From: Bremia lactucae
Lineage: Eukaryota > Oomycota > Peronosporomycetes > Peronosporales > Peronosporaceae
Assembly (NCBI RefSeq): GCF_004359215.1
Contig: NC_090615.1
Location: 5,865,838 to 5,902,059, forward strand
Reading direction: 5' to 3'
DNA length: 36,222 bases
Shown here: piece by piece, positions 28,520-36,222 of the stretch
Layout: each line of letters opens with the position of its first letter
Position numbering within the stretch: position 1 is the stretch's first letter
Translations under genes and position numbers: made by a program
Notes under the pieces: model-generated
What the model saw: only the letters and a program-made list of their open reading frames with translations
Databases searched by the model: none
Told to the model about the DNA's origin: nothing

Positions 28520-31500
28520 TTACATATCACGCCGTTGCTGCATCAAGGCGACAAGAACTGCTCGAAGGTCACCAACTTTGATACCTGCGAAAGTATTGTT
28601 TTGTTTACTAGAAGAAAAGTTGGTGCGGAGAGCATTGAAGACATGCAGCACATTGACGTGAGTAGGCTTGAGCATTAGCAATGTCTTGAGCTCTGTGACA
28701 TCCCGGTGTTTGATACAATAATTCAGCAGCAAAAAGTACACAGAGCTTGTCGTGGCAGCCTGCGCTTGAGTCGTATCTTTTTCCTGTCCATCGTCACCAG
28801 GATCGTGTGCATCTTGGGGTCTTTTAAACAAGGCAAAGAAAAGCTCCTTACTTTTTTCATACATGTGACACAGTAAGAGCGCTCGGCATGCTTCAGTGTG
28901 GTATCCACAGTACCTCAATATATCCACATATGCCAAGAGCGAGGCTTTCGCTGCTTGTCCTGCCTTGCTTGTATCATCCTCAAGCACTTGATTTGTCCAC
29001 TTGGTCATTGGAGGAAAAAGTGTCATCGCTCGCTCTGCATTCGATCGAATCAAAGGCTCCTGGCCCGACAGCGTAAAGAATCGAGGACAATACTGCTCCA
29101 CACACTGAAGAAAAGAAAGTAGCGACTCGGGCTCGTACAGCAAATACAAGCGGCTCATGGATTCAAGATACATGTGTTTTGAAAACGAAGACGCGGCTAC
29201 ATGACGAAAGTCTGTCAATACACGTTCACTATGAAACAAACGATGACTTGGCGTTGCCTCAGCTTTTAGCCCCGCAGGAAGTTGTGGATTTTTCTTAAAC
29301 GCCACTCGATTTAAAAGAAACGACTCGAGTTGCAAAAGCCATTGCGTTCCTTGTCGTTCGGAATCCGTACTACAACCAGCAGCGAATCGCAAACTACTCA
29401 TGGGACGTAATTTTCGACTTAATCGAAAATTCCGTGCATCTTCTGGATCAACGATTGAATCTTTTCGCGGAAGATTCTTGTCATCAATTGTACACAAATC
29501 GTCTTGATTCGCAAGTACTTGACTAAGATCACTCACCGCTCGTATCACACGAGAAGCTTGTAGCATTGATTCATCAACCAAAGTACCAGCACTAGTTTCC
29601 AAGCGCATTACTTTTCGTTTTGCAAGGATAATCCAATTGGAAAGATGATGAAGGGATTCTAGATTTGCACGCGTTAATCGACGCAACGGATTCTCGAGAT
29701 TGGATACGTTTGCTCCATCAAGTCGACCGTAGGAATGAATTCCAATCGCACTTTGGTAGATTGTGGTCACAAGATGTGCGAGTTCCTGGATTACGCGCTC
29801 CGAGGTCGCTTGATCGTCAAGTAGCGCTAATAGCAAAGCGGGACTTGATACGGTGTGCCACACAGCTTTCCACACATTCGGATGACTTCCAAAAGGATCC
29901 ATGGCTGAACGTGTCACACGTTCCAAGACATCTAGAGCATATCGTACCGATTCAAATTGCAAGTCTCCAATGCCATAATCCTTGACAGCAAGAAACGCTG
30001 CTTTCGCATCTTGATGCGGTAGTACTTCGTTTGGAGTGGAAAGTTGTGGCACATGCAGCGCTGTGGCGATGGCTTTCACAGATGGCAAGCGGATAGTCCA
30101 GAACCCACTGGAAGCCCAGAGTCCAATTGAACTCGACGCGCCAGATATCGTCCAAAACTTGTACTTTTCACTATTTGATTGAAAAGTTGGCAACCTCACG
30201 CGTTCCAATAAAATACCAGAAATTAACGAATGGACGTCAATCGATCGAGAAGTTAGTACTAGAAATTCATGACGATGAGCAGCAATATCAAGCACTTTAT
30301 CTTCGTTCGTATTTATGAAATCCGACGTTTGGGTTCGTCGTATTGTTGTCAGCTTTTTCGAATTAAGGATAGTATACGTTCCAGTCTCGTGTCTTGTACT
30401 TGAAATACAAGAAGTTGGAGGTTTTGGAGTCACGAGATACACGTCCCCGACATCTCTGTATAAGAGCAAAAGCTCCCCGGTGACGGTGTGTATACAGAAT
30501 GATAGCTGTGATGTTGCTGGAACTGTACCTTCATGCGACATGGTAAATAACGAAAGCCAATTCAAATGCAGAGTTTGCAATGAAGCGGTGGAGCTTCGAA
30601 AGAAAAGCCCCTGGGTACGGGAAATCGCAAACAAACCGAGCTTGGAGCTCAATAGCGCCACAAGATCGTCACATACGGGCTTAAAGGTAAATGCACTCCC
30701 GACGATAACATCCGTGGCACGCAATGCATCAGTTGCTCGTTCAAATCGCAGTTGGCGCAACTTAAGCCGTGGCTCGTTCTTCGTTGCGGTGGACCACCAC
30801 ACAAATTCCGTAGCACCACTGGACCCACTATGATCGGACAATCGACTGTCAAATGGCATATCGGTGGTCGTAAACGAGGCCACTGGTTTCGTCCATTTCA
30901 GATTGGGATTTTCCAAAAAACACACCCGATTAAGAAAAACCCATTGGCACAAATCAGCTTGCCATTCCCATAGAAATGCCATCCCATCGACGCGAGCCAC
31001 AATACATCGTAATGGCACCATTTTAGCCAATTTTGATCGATTTTGAGACCCCGACGATACTTTTTGAGTTCGTGATAGCGGCGAATGGCTACTGCGAATA
31101 AATCGAATTGAAACCACTTGGGAATCGAATCGAGCACACAAAATGGGAGGTTTAAGAATCACGCTGCCGTCGTTTCCTCCTGCTGCTCGTGTTTGGGGTG
31201 CAAAGAGCTCTTCAAGCAGTTCAAGATCATCTATCTGGCATGGTGGAAATTGGACCCTTGGGGCCCTTTTTTTCCGAATTGGAGCCTTCTCGTCCCGAGG
31301 TTTTTGCCTGGTTGGAGGAAGCGCATCCAGCACGTACACGACACGTGGAACTGTGACAGACTGCTGTGTATTGGTAGCTAGAACTTGATTCTCCGAAGGC
31401 TTTTGCACTAGAACTAGCGCCACGTGACCCGCTGTTGGAACGCAAAGCTCTAAGTCGTATGGAAAGACCTCATCTTCTTGTTCTTTTCCTAGCTCGTCGT

Positions 31501-31585
31501 GAACGGCTGTTAAGGCACGTAATAAACGCGCACCACGTACAGCAGGCCACGTGAGACCCCCACGAAGCACGCGAGTAGCAGACAT
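28520..31585 (-). CDS. Unrecognised 1021-aa protein, probable beta-propeller plus alpha-solenoid
   Basis: Single uninterrupted frame, ATG at 31585 (MSATRVLRGGLTWPAVRGAR), stop at 28520-28522. The first half (about 1-510) is rich in short beta-type segments with Trp and Gly turns (for example MAFLWEWQADLCQWVFL, GELLLLYRDVGDVYLV, IGLWASSGFWTIRLPS), as in a WD-like propeller. The second half (about 520-1021) is helical, with paired-helix stretches such as ILRYCGYHTEACRALLLCHM and LLLNYCIKHRDVTELKTLLM. That order is typical of membrane-trafficking scaffolds (coat, HOPS/CORVET and BLOC-2/HPS subunits). A BLOC-2-like HPS protein is one possibility, but I see no diagnostic motif and do not assign it. 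A basic segment (about 95-110, RQKPRDEKAPIRKKRAPR) interrupts the N-terminal half. No signal peptide or membrane span is evident. It converges on the elicitin-like gene. Confidence 0.8.
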   Translation of the reverse strand: MSATRVLRGGLTWPAVRGARLLRALTAVHDELGKEQEDEVFPYDLELCVPTAGHVALVLVQKPSENQVLATNTQQSVTVPRVVYVLDALPPTRQKPRDEKAPIRKKRAPRVQFPPCQIDDLELLEELFAPQTRAAGGNDGSVILKPPILCARFDSQVVSIRFIRSSHSPLSRTQKVSSGSQNRSKLAKMVPLRCIVARVDGMAFLWEWQADLCQWVFLNRVCFLENPNLKWTKPVASFTTTDMPFDSRLSDHSGSSGATEFVWWSTATKNEPRLKLRQLRFERATDALRATDVIVGSAFTFKPVCDDLVALLSSKLGLFAISRTQGLFFRSSTASLQTLHLNWLSLFTMSHEGTVPATSQLSFCIHTVTGELLLLYRDVGDVYLVTPKPPTSCISSTRHETGTYTILNSKKLTTIRRTQTSDFINTNEDKVLDIAAHRHEFLVLTSRSIDVHSLISGILLERVRLPTFQSNSEKYKFWTISGASSSIGLWASSGFWTIRLPSVKAIATALHVPQLSTPNEVLPHQDAKAAFLAVKDYGIGDLQFESVRYALDVLERVTRSAMDPFGSHPNVWKAVWHTVSSPALLLALLDDQATSERVIQELAHLVTTIYQSAIGIHSYGRLDGANVSNLENPLRRLTRANLESLHHLSNWIILAKRKVMRLETSAGTLVDESMLQASRVIRAVSDLSQVLANQDDLCTIDDKNLPRKDSIVDPEDARNFRLSRKLRPMSSLRFAAGCSTDSERQGTQWLLQLESFLLNRVAFKKNPQLPAGLKAEATPSHRLFHSERVLTDFRHVAASSFSKHMYLESMSRLYLLYEPESLLSFLQCVEQYCPRFFTLSGQEPLIRSNAERAMTLFPPMTKWTNQVLEDDTSKAGQAAKASLLAYVDILRYCGYHTEACRALLLCHMYEKSKELFFALFKRPQDAHDPGDDGQEKDTTQAQAATTSSVYFLLLNYCIKHRDVTELKTLLMLKPTHVNVLHVFNALRTNFSSSKQNNTFAGIKVGDLRAVLVALMQQRRDM

Positions 31586-32365
31586 GGGGATATTGTGCGA
31601 CGTGTGACGAATAGATGCGTTTTCAATTAAATTTGCAAATAGAAATATAAATTATTACGATAGCTCGTTTCTTAACGATGCCACTCAAAATTTATTCGGA
31701 TGTGCCACGCGTTTTGTTCGAAGAGTATTAAGCGTCATGAGTTGTTTTCGAGCTACTTGACGTTGTTTTTAATACATTCAATATTCTATATCGTGTAGCA
31801 CGTGGCCACTTCACGAATTTTTTTCATGCTTTTCAAAAGTGATAGAAGCCCTTTCCAAGTCAGAGACTTAAGTCAAACGATAAGGGTGTTTCGATAAGCT
31901 TGTTAACCTACTAAATATTACAATACACGTGAAGAATACAATTTCCACGGCTGCAGCGGACAATTATTGTGGATGGGCTCGATTAACTGGTGACTTATTC
32001 GCAACAAAAGAATATAAAAAAGTCAAACGGAATTGAGCGATAAAAATACCTTTGTCTCCACGTCGTGAACTTGAACTGAAGCAGTACAAGTCGGCAGTGC
32101 CTCGTAACACAAAACGCCTCTTGCTTCTATAGAACTAATAGGCTTAATAACTCAGGGAGTCGTACAAGTTATTAGAGCTTAGTAAATTCTAATTTGAGGA
32201 ATTCACGGATTCGTAGAACCAATTGGCAATTAATGCCCGAGAGTATATGTCACAGGCATTATTCATTCTTAAAAGAAGCTATCTCTACAAATTTATTTCT
32301 ATAGTGTCCATGTTTGCAATCCTAACGTCACATGACTGCCACATTCGATCAAACAGCTTATTTCC
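31586..32365. other. Intergenic region with promoter of the 1021-aa gene and an LTR relic
   Basis: AT-rich. It separates two minus-strand genes, so it holds the promoter of the 1021-aa gene (right side of 31585) and the 3' flank of the Kelch-BTB gene. I see no convincing Inr and no coding frame. A retroelement LTR fragment lies at 32057-32109. Confidence 0.5.
32057..32109 (+). repeat. Solo LTR relic (3' end)
   Basis: Contains TGAAGCAGTACAAGTCGGCA and ends CCTCGTAACA. The minus-strand LTR at 889-1360 ends with the same order (TGAAGCAGTACAAGTCGTAG...CCCCGTTCCA on its own strand). Only the last about 50 bp are recognisable. Confidence 0.6.
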
Positions 32366-34593
32366 TCAACGCTTTTGCAAAATCTGCAATGCCAATTCAA
32401 TGTTCGTCCGGGCCATTTGCACGAACGATTCCGTTTTCGATACAATATCAAAGTTCTGGAGCGTAAACTCAAAGCACTTGTCACGTAGCGACGGACAATT
32501 GTGCTGATCGGCAGCCTGAAGAATACTCGAGACATTATCGACGCTTACAATGGTTTGAAGCTGATGAGCACATATTCGCTTTAGTCGTTCACACCCATAC
32601 TAAAGTTATAAGAAAAAAAACACACACAAAAAGAATTACTAATTGCAATGCCCTATTTTCATAAATCCACAAACCCGATCGGCAGCAATAAAAAGCTCTT
32701 CAAGATCAGCTCCTGCTACAGCAATCCGATCCGTGTAAATGTATTCTAAAAAAGCAAGAAACGTCGCGCGACTAACGTCCGTGATTTCGATTTCTCGAGC
32801 CGTGCTTTCCTTCATCTATCACCACACAAAAAAAATCAATCAATCTGTTACCTTGTCGTACAGCTAATACCTCGTCTTACCTCTCGTGTTAACATGGCTT
32901 CAAAGAAATGGCAGCGAACACAAAGACTCTTGTGGCTATAAATGGGTTCCCCTTCGACTATATCGAGCCACTTGTTAATTCTATGTCATTATAATTGAGA
33001 GCACCAAATCGACGTACCCATAAAAGTAACATCACTCATCAATGGATTATTCACTAAAGAACGCAAATGAGCAACAGCTGAGCCATCCTCATCGGGTTCT
33101 AACTCTTCCCTCGTCATAGCTTGCTCCTTCTTCTCTGGCAAATGAAGCTGCTGGAACCCAAGCACGTCGTTTTGTTCACTTAAAATGACCAAATCATTGT
33201 CATTCATGCATCCAGCCGGCGAACTGCTCTTAGGAGACAAACCAGCGTACGCAACAGTGTCCCAAGTATTAGTTTCTAAAAACAAACAAAAATACAAATG
33301 TGATCCCATTTCTTCGGTATTTTTTTGACGTCAACTTTGTGACAAACGTTACCTAAATCAAGCATGTACAAATTTGGGTCCGTCTGTCCACCAAAAGTGA
33401 CGAGAGAATTGTTAAGCAAGGTCACGAGTGGACGATGACAACCTAGCGGAGCCTGACCCTTGGTCTCCAGACATGTCCAAACACGAGTCTCTGTTTAAAT
33501 ACAATCGTTACTACACCATTTTGGCCGAAATTTGATTAAACGTAACCCTTTGCTTACCAAAGTGATATACGTGCACATCACTCAAATAGCCCAAATCGTG
33601 GTCGTATCCTCCATACAGTAGGCAAGATTCTTTATACACAACCATGGAAGCCCCCTCCCTAAAGTAATACAATTAATATACTCAAGGTACCCAATCCAAT
33701 AAATAGTAGTATTCTTACCGAGGGTACGGGACTTCTCCCGTCACACGAAGAGACGACCAAGTGTTGGTTTCTAAATTCATTTTGAAAGACTTCAAACCTG
33801 CCTTTATGAATAAAAATTTTCTCATTGCACGTACCTAAATTAAACGAATACATATCGTTCACGTGACGACCAGACTCTGATCGTCCATAATCGCTCGAGT
33901 TGCGACTAGATGCGGAATCCCGACCATAATGGCTGTCACTTCCACCAAAGACATACATGGCATTGTCTAAAAGTCATCAACATCGGAGAGTTATTGCAAT
34001 AATTCACACAATTGTATTCCGTACCGTATACCACGGCAGCATGGCCATACCTGGACGTCGGTTGGTGTCCAGCATTGACAAAGACGTTCGTCCAAGTTTG
34101 CGTCACTACATTTTCACAATACGTTTGCATCAGCGTCAATATCCCTTGAAAATCAATACTCCGTCGTACAAAAGTTATACGAGTAAAAGTCGTTTAAGCG
34201 CCTATCGCCGTCGTAACCTCCAAAGACAAAAAGCGAGTCTTTGTAAACCACAGCCGAGTGGCTCCGACGTTGACAAGGGGCGACACCATCGGCCACAACG
34301 ACAGCCCATTCTTTCGTTACAAAGTTAAACTCGTACATTTCGAGACTGGGGCGATTGGCCATACTGCCGCGCACAAGAGCCGCAGGAATGCTGCGCTCTA
34401 AACCTCGTCAAATAATTGCATCATCAGTCGATTGACAGCGTAAAAGAAAAAAGAATTGAATAAATAATGTACCGATAAAGATGTAAAGCGAGTCTTTACG
34501 CGCAACAGAGGCGTAACTGGCACCGATTAGAGGTGCATCGCTCGAGTTTACACATGGCACGGTAACCCACGTCGGTTCCGCGGTACTTGTCAT
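32366..34593 (-). CDS. Kelch-repeat and BTB protein (11 exons, 522 aa)
   Basis: Exons in minus order: 34593-34473, 34403-34170, 34105-34025, 33966-33835, 33770-33719, 33658-33558, 33490-33353, 33275-33018, 32957-32881, 32815-32675, 32599-32366; total 1569 nt, in frame. The first about 330 residues hold Kelch repeats (KDSLFVFGGYDGDRRLNDFY, SRYGHAAVVYDNAMYVFGGS, MVVYKESCLLYGGYDHDLGY, NSLVTFGGQTDPNLYMLDL), predicted to form a propeller. A linker follows, then a BTB domain from about 362 (NNPLMSDVTFMVEGEPIYSH, CHFFEAMLTRE, FLEYIYTDRIAVAGADLEEL) and a short BACK-like tail ending LQILQKR. Kelch first, BTB last is the LZTR1-type order; such proteins often act as CUL3 ubiquitin-ligase adaptors. Introns are 35-93 nt, mostly GTAC/GTAA donors. 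The exon 2 acceptor has two in-frame options (34403 or 34397, two residues different). The first Kelch repeat has IFIG in place of FGG. Confidence 0.9.
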
Positions 34594-34846
34594 TTTTAAA
34601 AGTAAAATATTTTTTCAACAAAGACACGTCTTATGACGTGACTTTACGCTTTGTCGTTCGATTGAAGCTCGTGCACTTCTTCCGCCAGAAAACGAGCGCA
34701 CGGCAAATATGAAAAACCAAACAGATGATGTGGTGGGTTCAATCAATAATTTGTAAGATATTATCAGTTGCTAGAATAGTTTGTGGGGTGTTAATTCTTT
34801 TTTTAAAGTTTAACGGCCGAATCACAGTCTCTTGCATCTGGCGTCA
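34594..34846. other. Intergenic, Kelch-BTB promoter region
   Basis: About 250 bp upstream of the minus-strand Kelch-BTB start. No coding frame is seen. A small inverted repeat, AAGACACGTC/GACGTG, lies at 34621-34640. Confidence 0.4.
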
Positions 34847-35078
34847 TCAAATCTGTGAGACAACGTAGCGATTTTGAAGGCGAAGACTACATACACAATT
34901 TTCATTCGCGCTGGGGTATAAATAAGCGCCATTTGCGCTAGATCGCTCTGCTTGCGAATAGATAGAGCTACTTTTTTCGGTCGTCATGTCTGCAAAAGGA
35001 TTGTCATTAACACTGCTCTTTTTTGTCACGATAGTTGATCGTGGTAATGGTTTCAACACAATTACCTTTGTAAGAAAA
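34847..35078 (-). CDS. Possible terminal exon of an unrecognised gene
   Basis: On the minus strand a good acceptor (CTGTGCAG) at 35079 opens a 77-codon frame to TGA at 34847-34849. It includes FLTKVIVLKPLPRSTIVTKK, VNDNPFADMTTEKSSSIYSQ and a Cys-containing C terminus. The Ser/Thr-rich stretch with an NPF tripeptide would suit a cytosolic tail, for example of a membrane protein, but that is speculation. Possible upstream exons lie at 35100-35342, with donor-like ACAAAG|GTAT and acceptor-like TATTGCAG; I could not assemble them in one frame. The family is not recognised. Confidence 0.3.
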
Positions 35079-35423
35079 CTGCACAGTAATTTGTATGAGG
35101 AGGACGTTGACTAAAAATACCTTTGTATTCGATATCGAACTGCAATAGCAAAATAGCACGACAACTTTACGGCACAAATGAAGCCCATCTATAAGTCCAG
35201 GTCTCCGAGCATGTGCATCAGCCTTATTTTGTAAAATTATTGGTCTCAAATAGTGGACTATCCAGACTCGTCGCAACGCATCGTACGCAAATATTCCGTC
35301 ATCAATCGTGAGTTGCAAGGAAAAGTTTTTGTGTAATACCAATATTGTAGCTCTTTATTTATCTCCTCCCATAGGAAATAATATTTACTATTCCTCTTAT
35401 AGGAATATACAAAATATGATTTA

Positions 35424-35545
35424 TGTAACGGGACAAATTCCGTTAGATTACGAATAAAGACCATATTATATTCACTTCGCAGTATACCATGCCAATTAAT
35501 CGCTGGCATTTCTATCTTTCAATGCTACCAAGAGGACACCTGGAT
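35424..35545 (+). repeat. Possible second LTR start (TGTAACGGG)
   Basis: TGTAACGGGACAAATTCCGT at 35424 repeats the 9-bp start of the LTR at 35546, 122 bp upstream of it. It may be a truncated LTR that served as the target for the second one. An inverted repeat around 35375-35405 (AGGAAATA...TATTCCT) lies just before it. Confidence 0.45.
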
Positions 35546-35580
35546 TGTAACGGGCTAAAGTTGCCCTTATGTTACACAGT

Positions 35581-35794
35581 CCCCGTTAAGTACACTTGGT
35601 GTACTTAAGGGGATGGTCTACTATTAAATAATAGTAATTAGACCCAGCACTCGGGTGTGGTGAACATTTGTTACCAACCCTTGTGTATGTGATGCACATG
35701 GGCGCATTCACATTGGGAGAGATGACGCCCAGCGTCATCGGTGATGACGGCTAGCGTCATCCGTTACGCGAGGTATCTAGAAAGATACGCTCGC
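35581..35794. repeat. Chain of seven hairpins in the LTR
   Basis: In order: CCCCgTTAAGTACAC-ttg-GTGTACTTAAGGGG (35581-35612); GGTCTA-CTATTA/TAATAG-TAGACC (35615-35644); GGGT-GGT-AAC/GTT-ACC-ACCC (35653-35680); ATGTG-atg-CACAT (35687-35700); GATGACGC-cca-GCGTCATC (35721-35739); GATGACG-gctag-CGTCATC (35743-35761); GCGAG-TATCT/AGATA-CTCGC (35768-35794). Confidence 0.9.
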
Positions 35795-35846
35795 AATACA
35801 TATTAGTGTTATCTGTAAAGATGACATTTTGATTGGTAAAAATAGG

Positions 35847-35877
35847 TATTTATATTTAATACGATTAAATATAAATA
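35847..35877. repeat. Perfect 14-bp stem, 3-nt loop
   Basis: TATTTATATTTAAT (35847-35860), ACG loop, ATTAAATATAAATA (35864-35877). It is followed by further imperfect hairpins at 35910-35937 (CACGaGGAGC/GCTCCCGTG) and about 36010-36041 (AGAAGCaGGTT/AACCgCTTC). Confidence 0.95.
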
Positions 35878-36100
35878 AGTCTGAAAACTACTTCCTACTT
35901 GTAAGTGCGCACGAGGAGCCGGATTACCGCTCCCGTGACGACACTTAACCAGAGTACTTAGTGTGTTGGGTGAGGTCGCTAACGCGCCCACCACAACTAC
36001 CTCACTGCACGCAAGAGAAGCAGGTTAAACCGCTTCCTCGCTGTGCTAGGGTGTGTGTCTAAGTAGAGCGTGGCCGCATTACGACGTGCCCGCCTACACT

Positions 36101-36222
36101 TGGTAGCACTTGAAATCCTTCCCACGACCCGCATCTCTGCGTGTGTACGTGAGGATGAGCCTCAATATTGATTGGGCTCATTTTCCCCACCTCTCCGAAC
36201 ATCATCGGGAGGTGGCAGGGCT
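36101..36222 (+). other. Primer-binding site and structured leader of gypsy element
   Basis: TGGTAGCACTTG at 36101 follows the LTR by two bases. The leader contains GAGCC...GGGCTC and CCACCTCtCCGA-acatca-TCGGGAGGTGG (36187-36215), an 11-bp stem with one bulge, in the place where gypsy RNAs carry packaging or dimerisation structures. No Gag ATG frame is visible before the edge. Confidence 0.6.

Larger units (their letters stand above)
35546..36098 (+). repeat. Gypsy LTR (553 bp), plus strand
   Basis: Begins TGTAACGGGC and ends CCTACA at 36098, followed by a CT spacer and TGGTAGC (36101-36107). That makes it the 5' LTR of an element whose body lies right of the window. It shares its start with the minus-strand LTR at 889-1360 and its end and primer-site arrangement with the LTR end at 1501. 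Almost its whole length is made of hairpins (see separate entries). Confidence 0.75.

Noticed and set aside
30315..30833. 172-codon plus-strand frame opposite the 1021-aa gene
   Set aside because: Antisense shadow of a longer coherent frame.
35581..35794. CRISPR-like array or tRNA cluster suggested by regular hairpins
   Set aside because: No constant direct repeat with unique spacers and no cloverleaf; the context is a eukaryotic LTR.

Overview
This window is nuclear DNA from an oomycete, most likely a plant-associated peronosporalean (Phytophthora or downy-mildew type). Four things point there: an elicitin-like secreted protein, a family specific to oomycetes; an oomycete-style initiator plus flanking element (Inr/FPR) just upstream of that gene; short GT-AG introns of about 40-80 nt, several with CTAAC-like branch sites; and Ty3/gypsy elements whose LTRs begin TGTAACGGG and are followed by a TGGTAGC primer-binding site. 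Species cannot be decided from the sequence alone.

Layout. (1) Bases 1 to about 10.4 kb are a graveyard of broken Ty3/gypsy retrotransposons in both orientations. They include a minus-strand Gag and its complete 472-bp LTR, a plus-strand LTR and Gag relic, a minus-strand Pol piece, and two plus-strand Pol relics (RT, RNase H, integrase) full of stops and frameshifts. (2) 10.4-12.3 kb is a repeat- and hairpin-rich interval. It holds a 100-N assembly gap, a possible unrecognised gene spanning that gap, and a 64-bp tandem duplication. (3) 12.5-28.4 kb is a gene-dense plus-strand block: histone H2A.Z (3 exons, the first coding exon being only the ATG), a 14-kb cytoplasmic dynein 1 heavy chain with essentially no introns, and an elicitin-like protein with an acidic/Thr/Pro-rich C-terminal extension. 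(4) 28.5-35.1 kb is a minus-strand block: an unrecognised 1021-aa protein (probably beta-propeller plus alpha-solenoid), an 11-exon Kelch-BTB protein of 522 aa whose exon structure I could rebuild in frame, and a possible last exon of another gene. (5) 35.4 kb to the end is the 5' part of another plus-strand gypsy element: a 553-bp LTR made of a chain of perfect or near-perfect hairpins, a primer-binding site, and a structured leader.

The genes form no operon or pathway. The dynein motor, the histone variant and the Kelch-BTB protein are housekeeping or regulatory eukaryotic genes; the elicitin-like gene is a secreted lineage-specific gene. I found no clearly new biological system. The points most worth a second look are the hairpin-chain architecture of the LTRs, a probable hidden 71-nt intron at the dynein 3' end that would change the annotated stop, the ATG-only first coding exon of H2A.Z, the gap-spanning unknown gene, and the unassigned 1021-aa protein.
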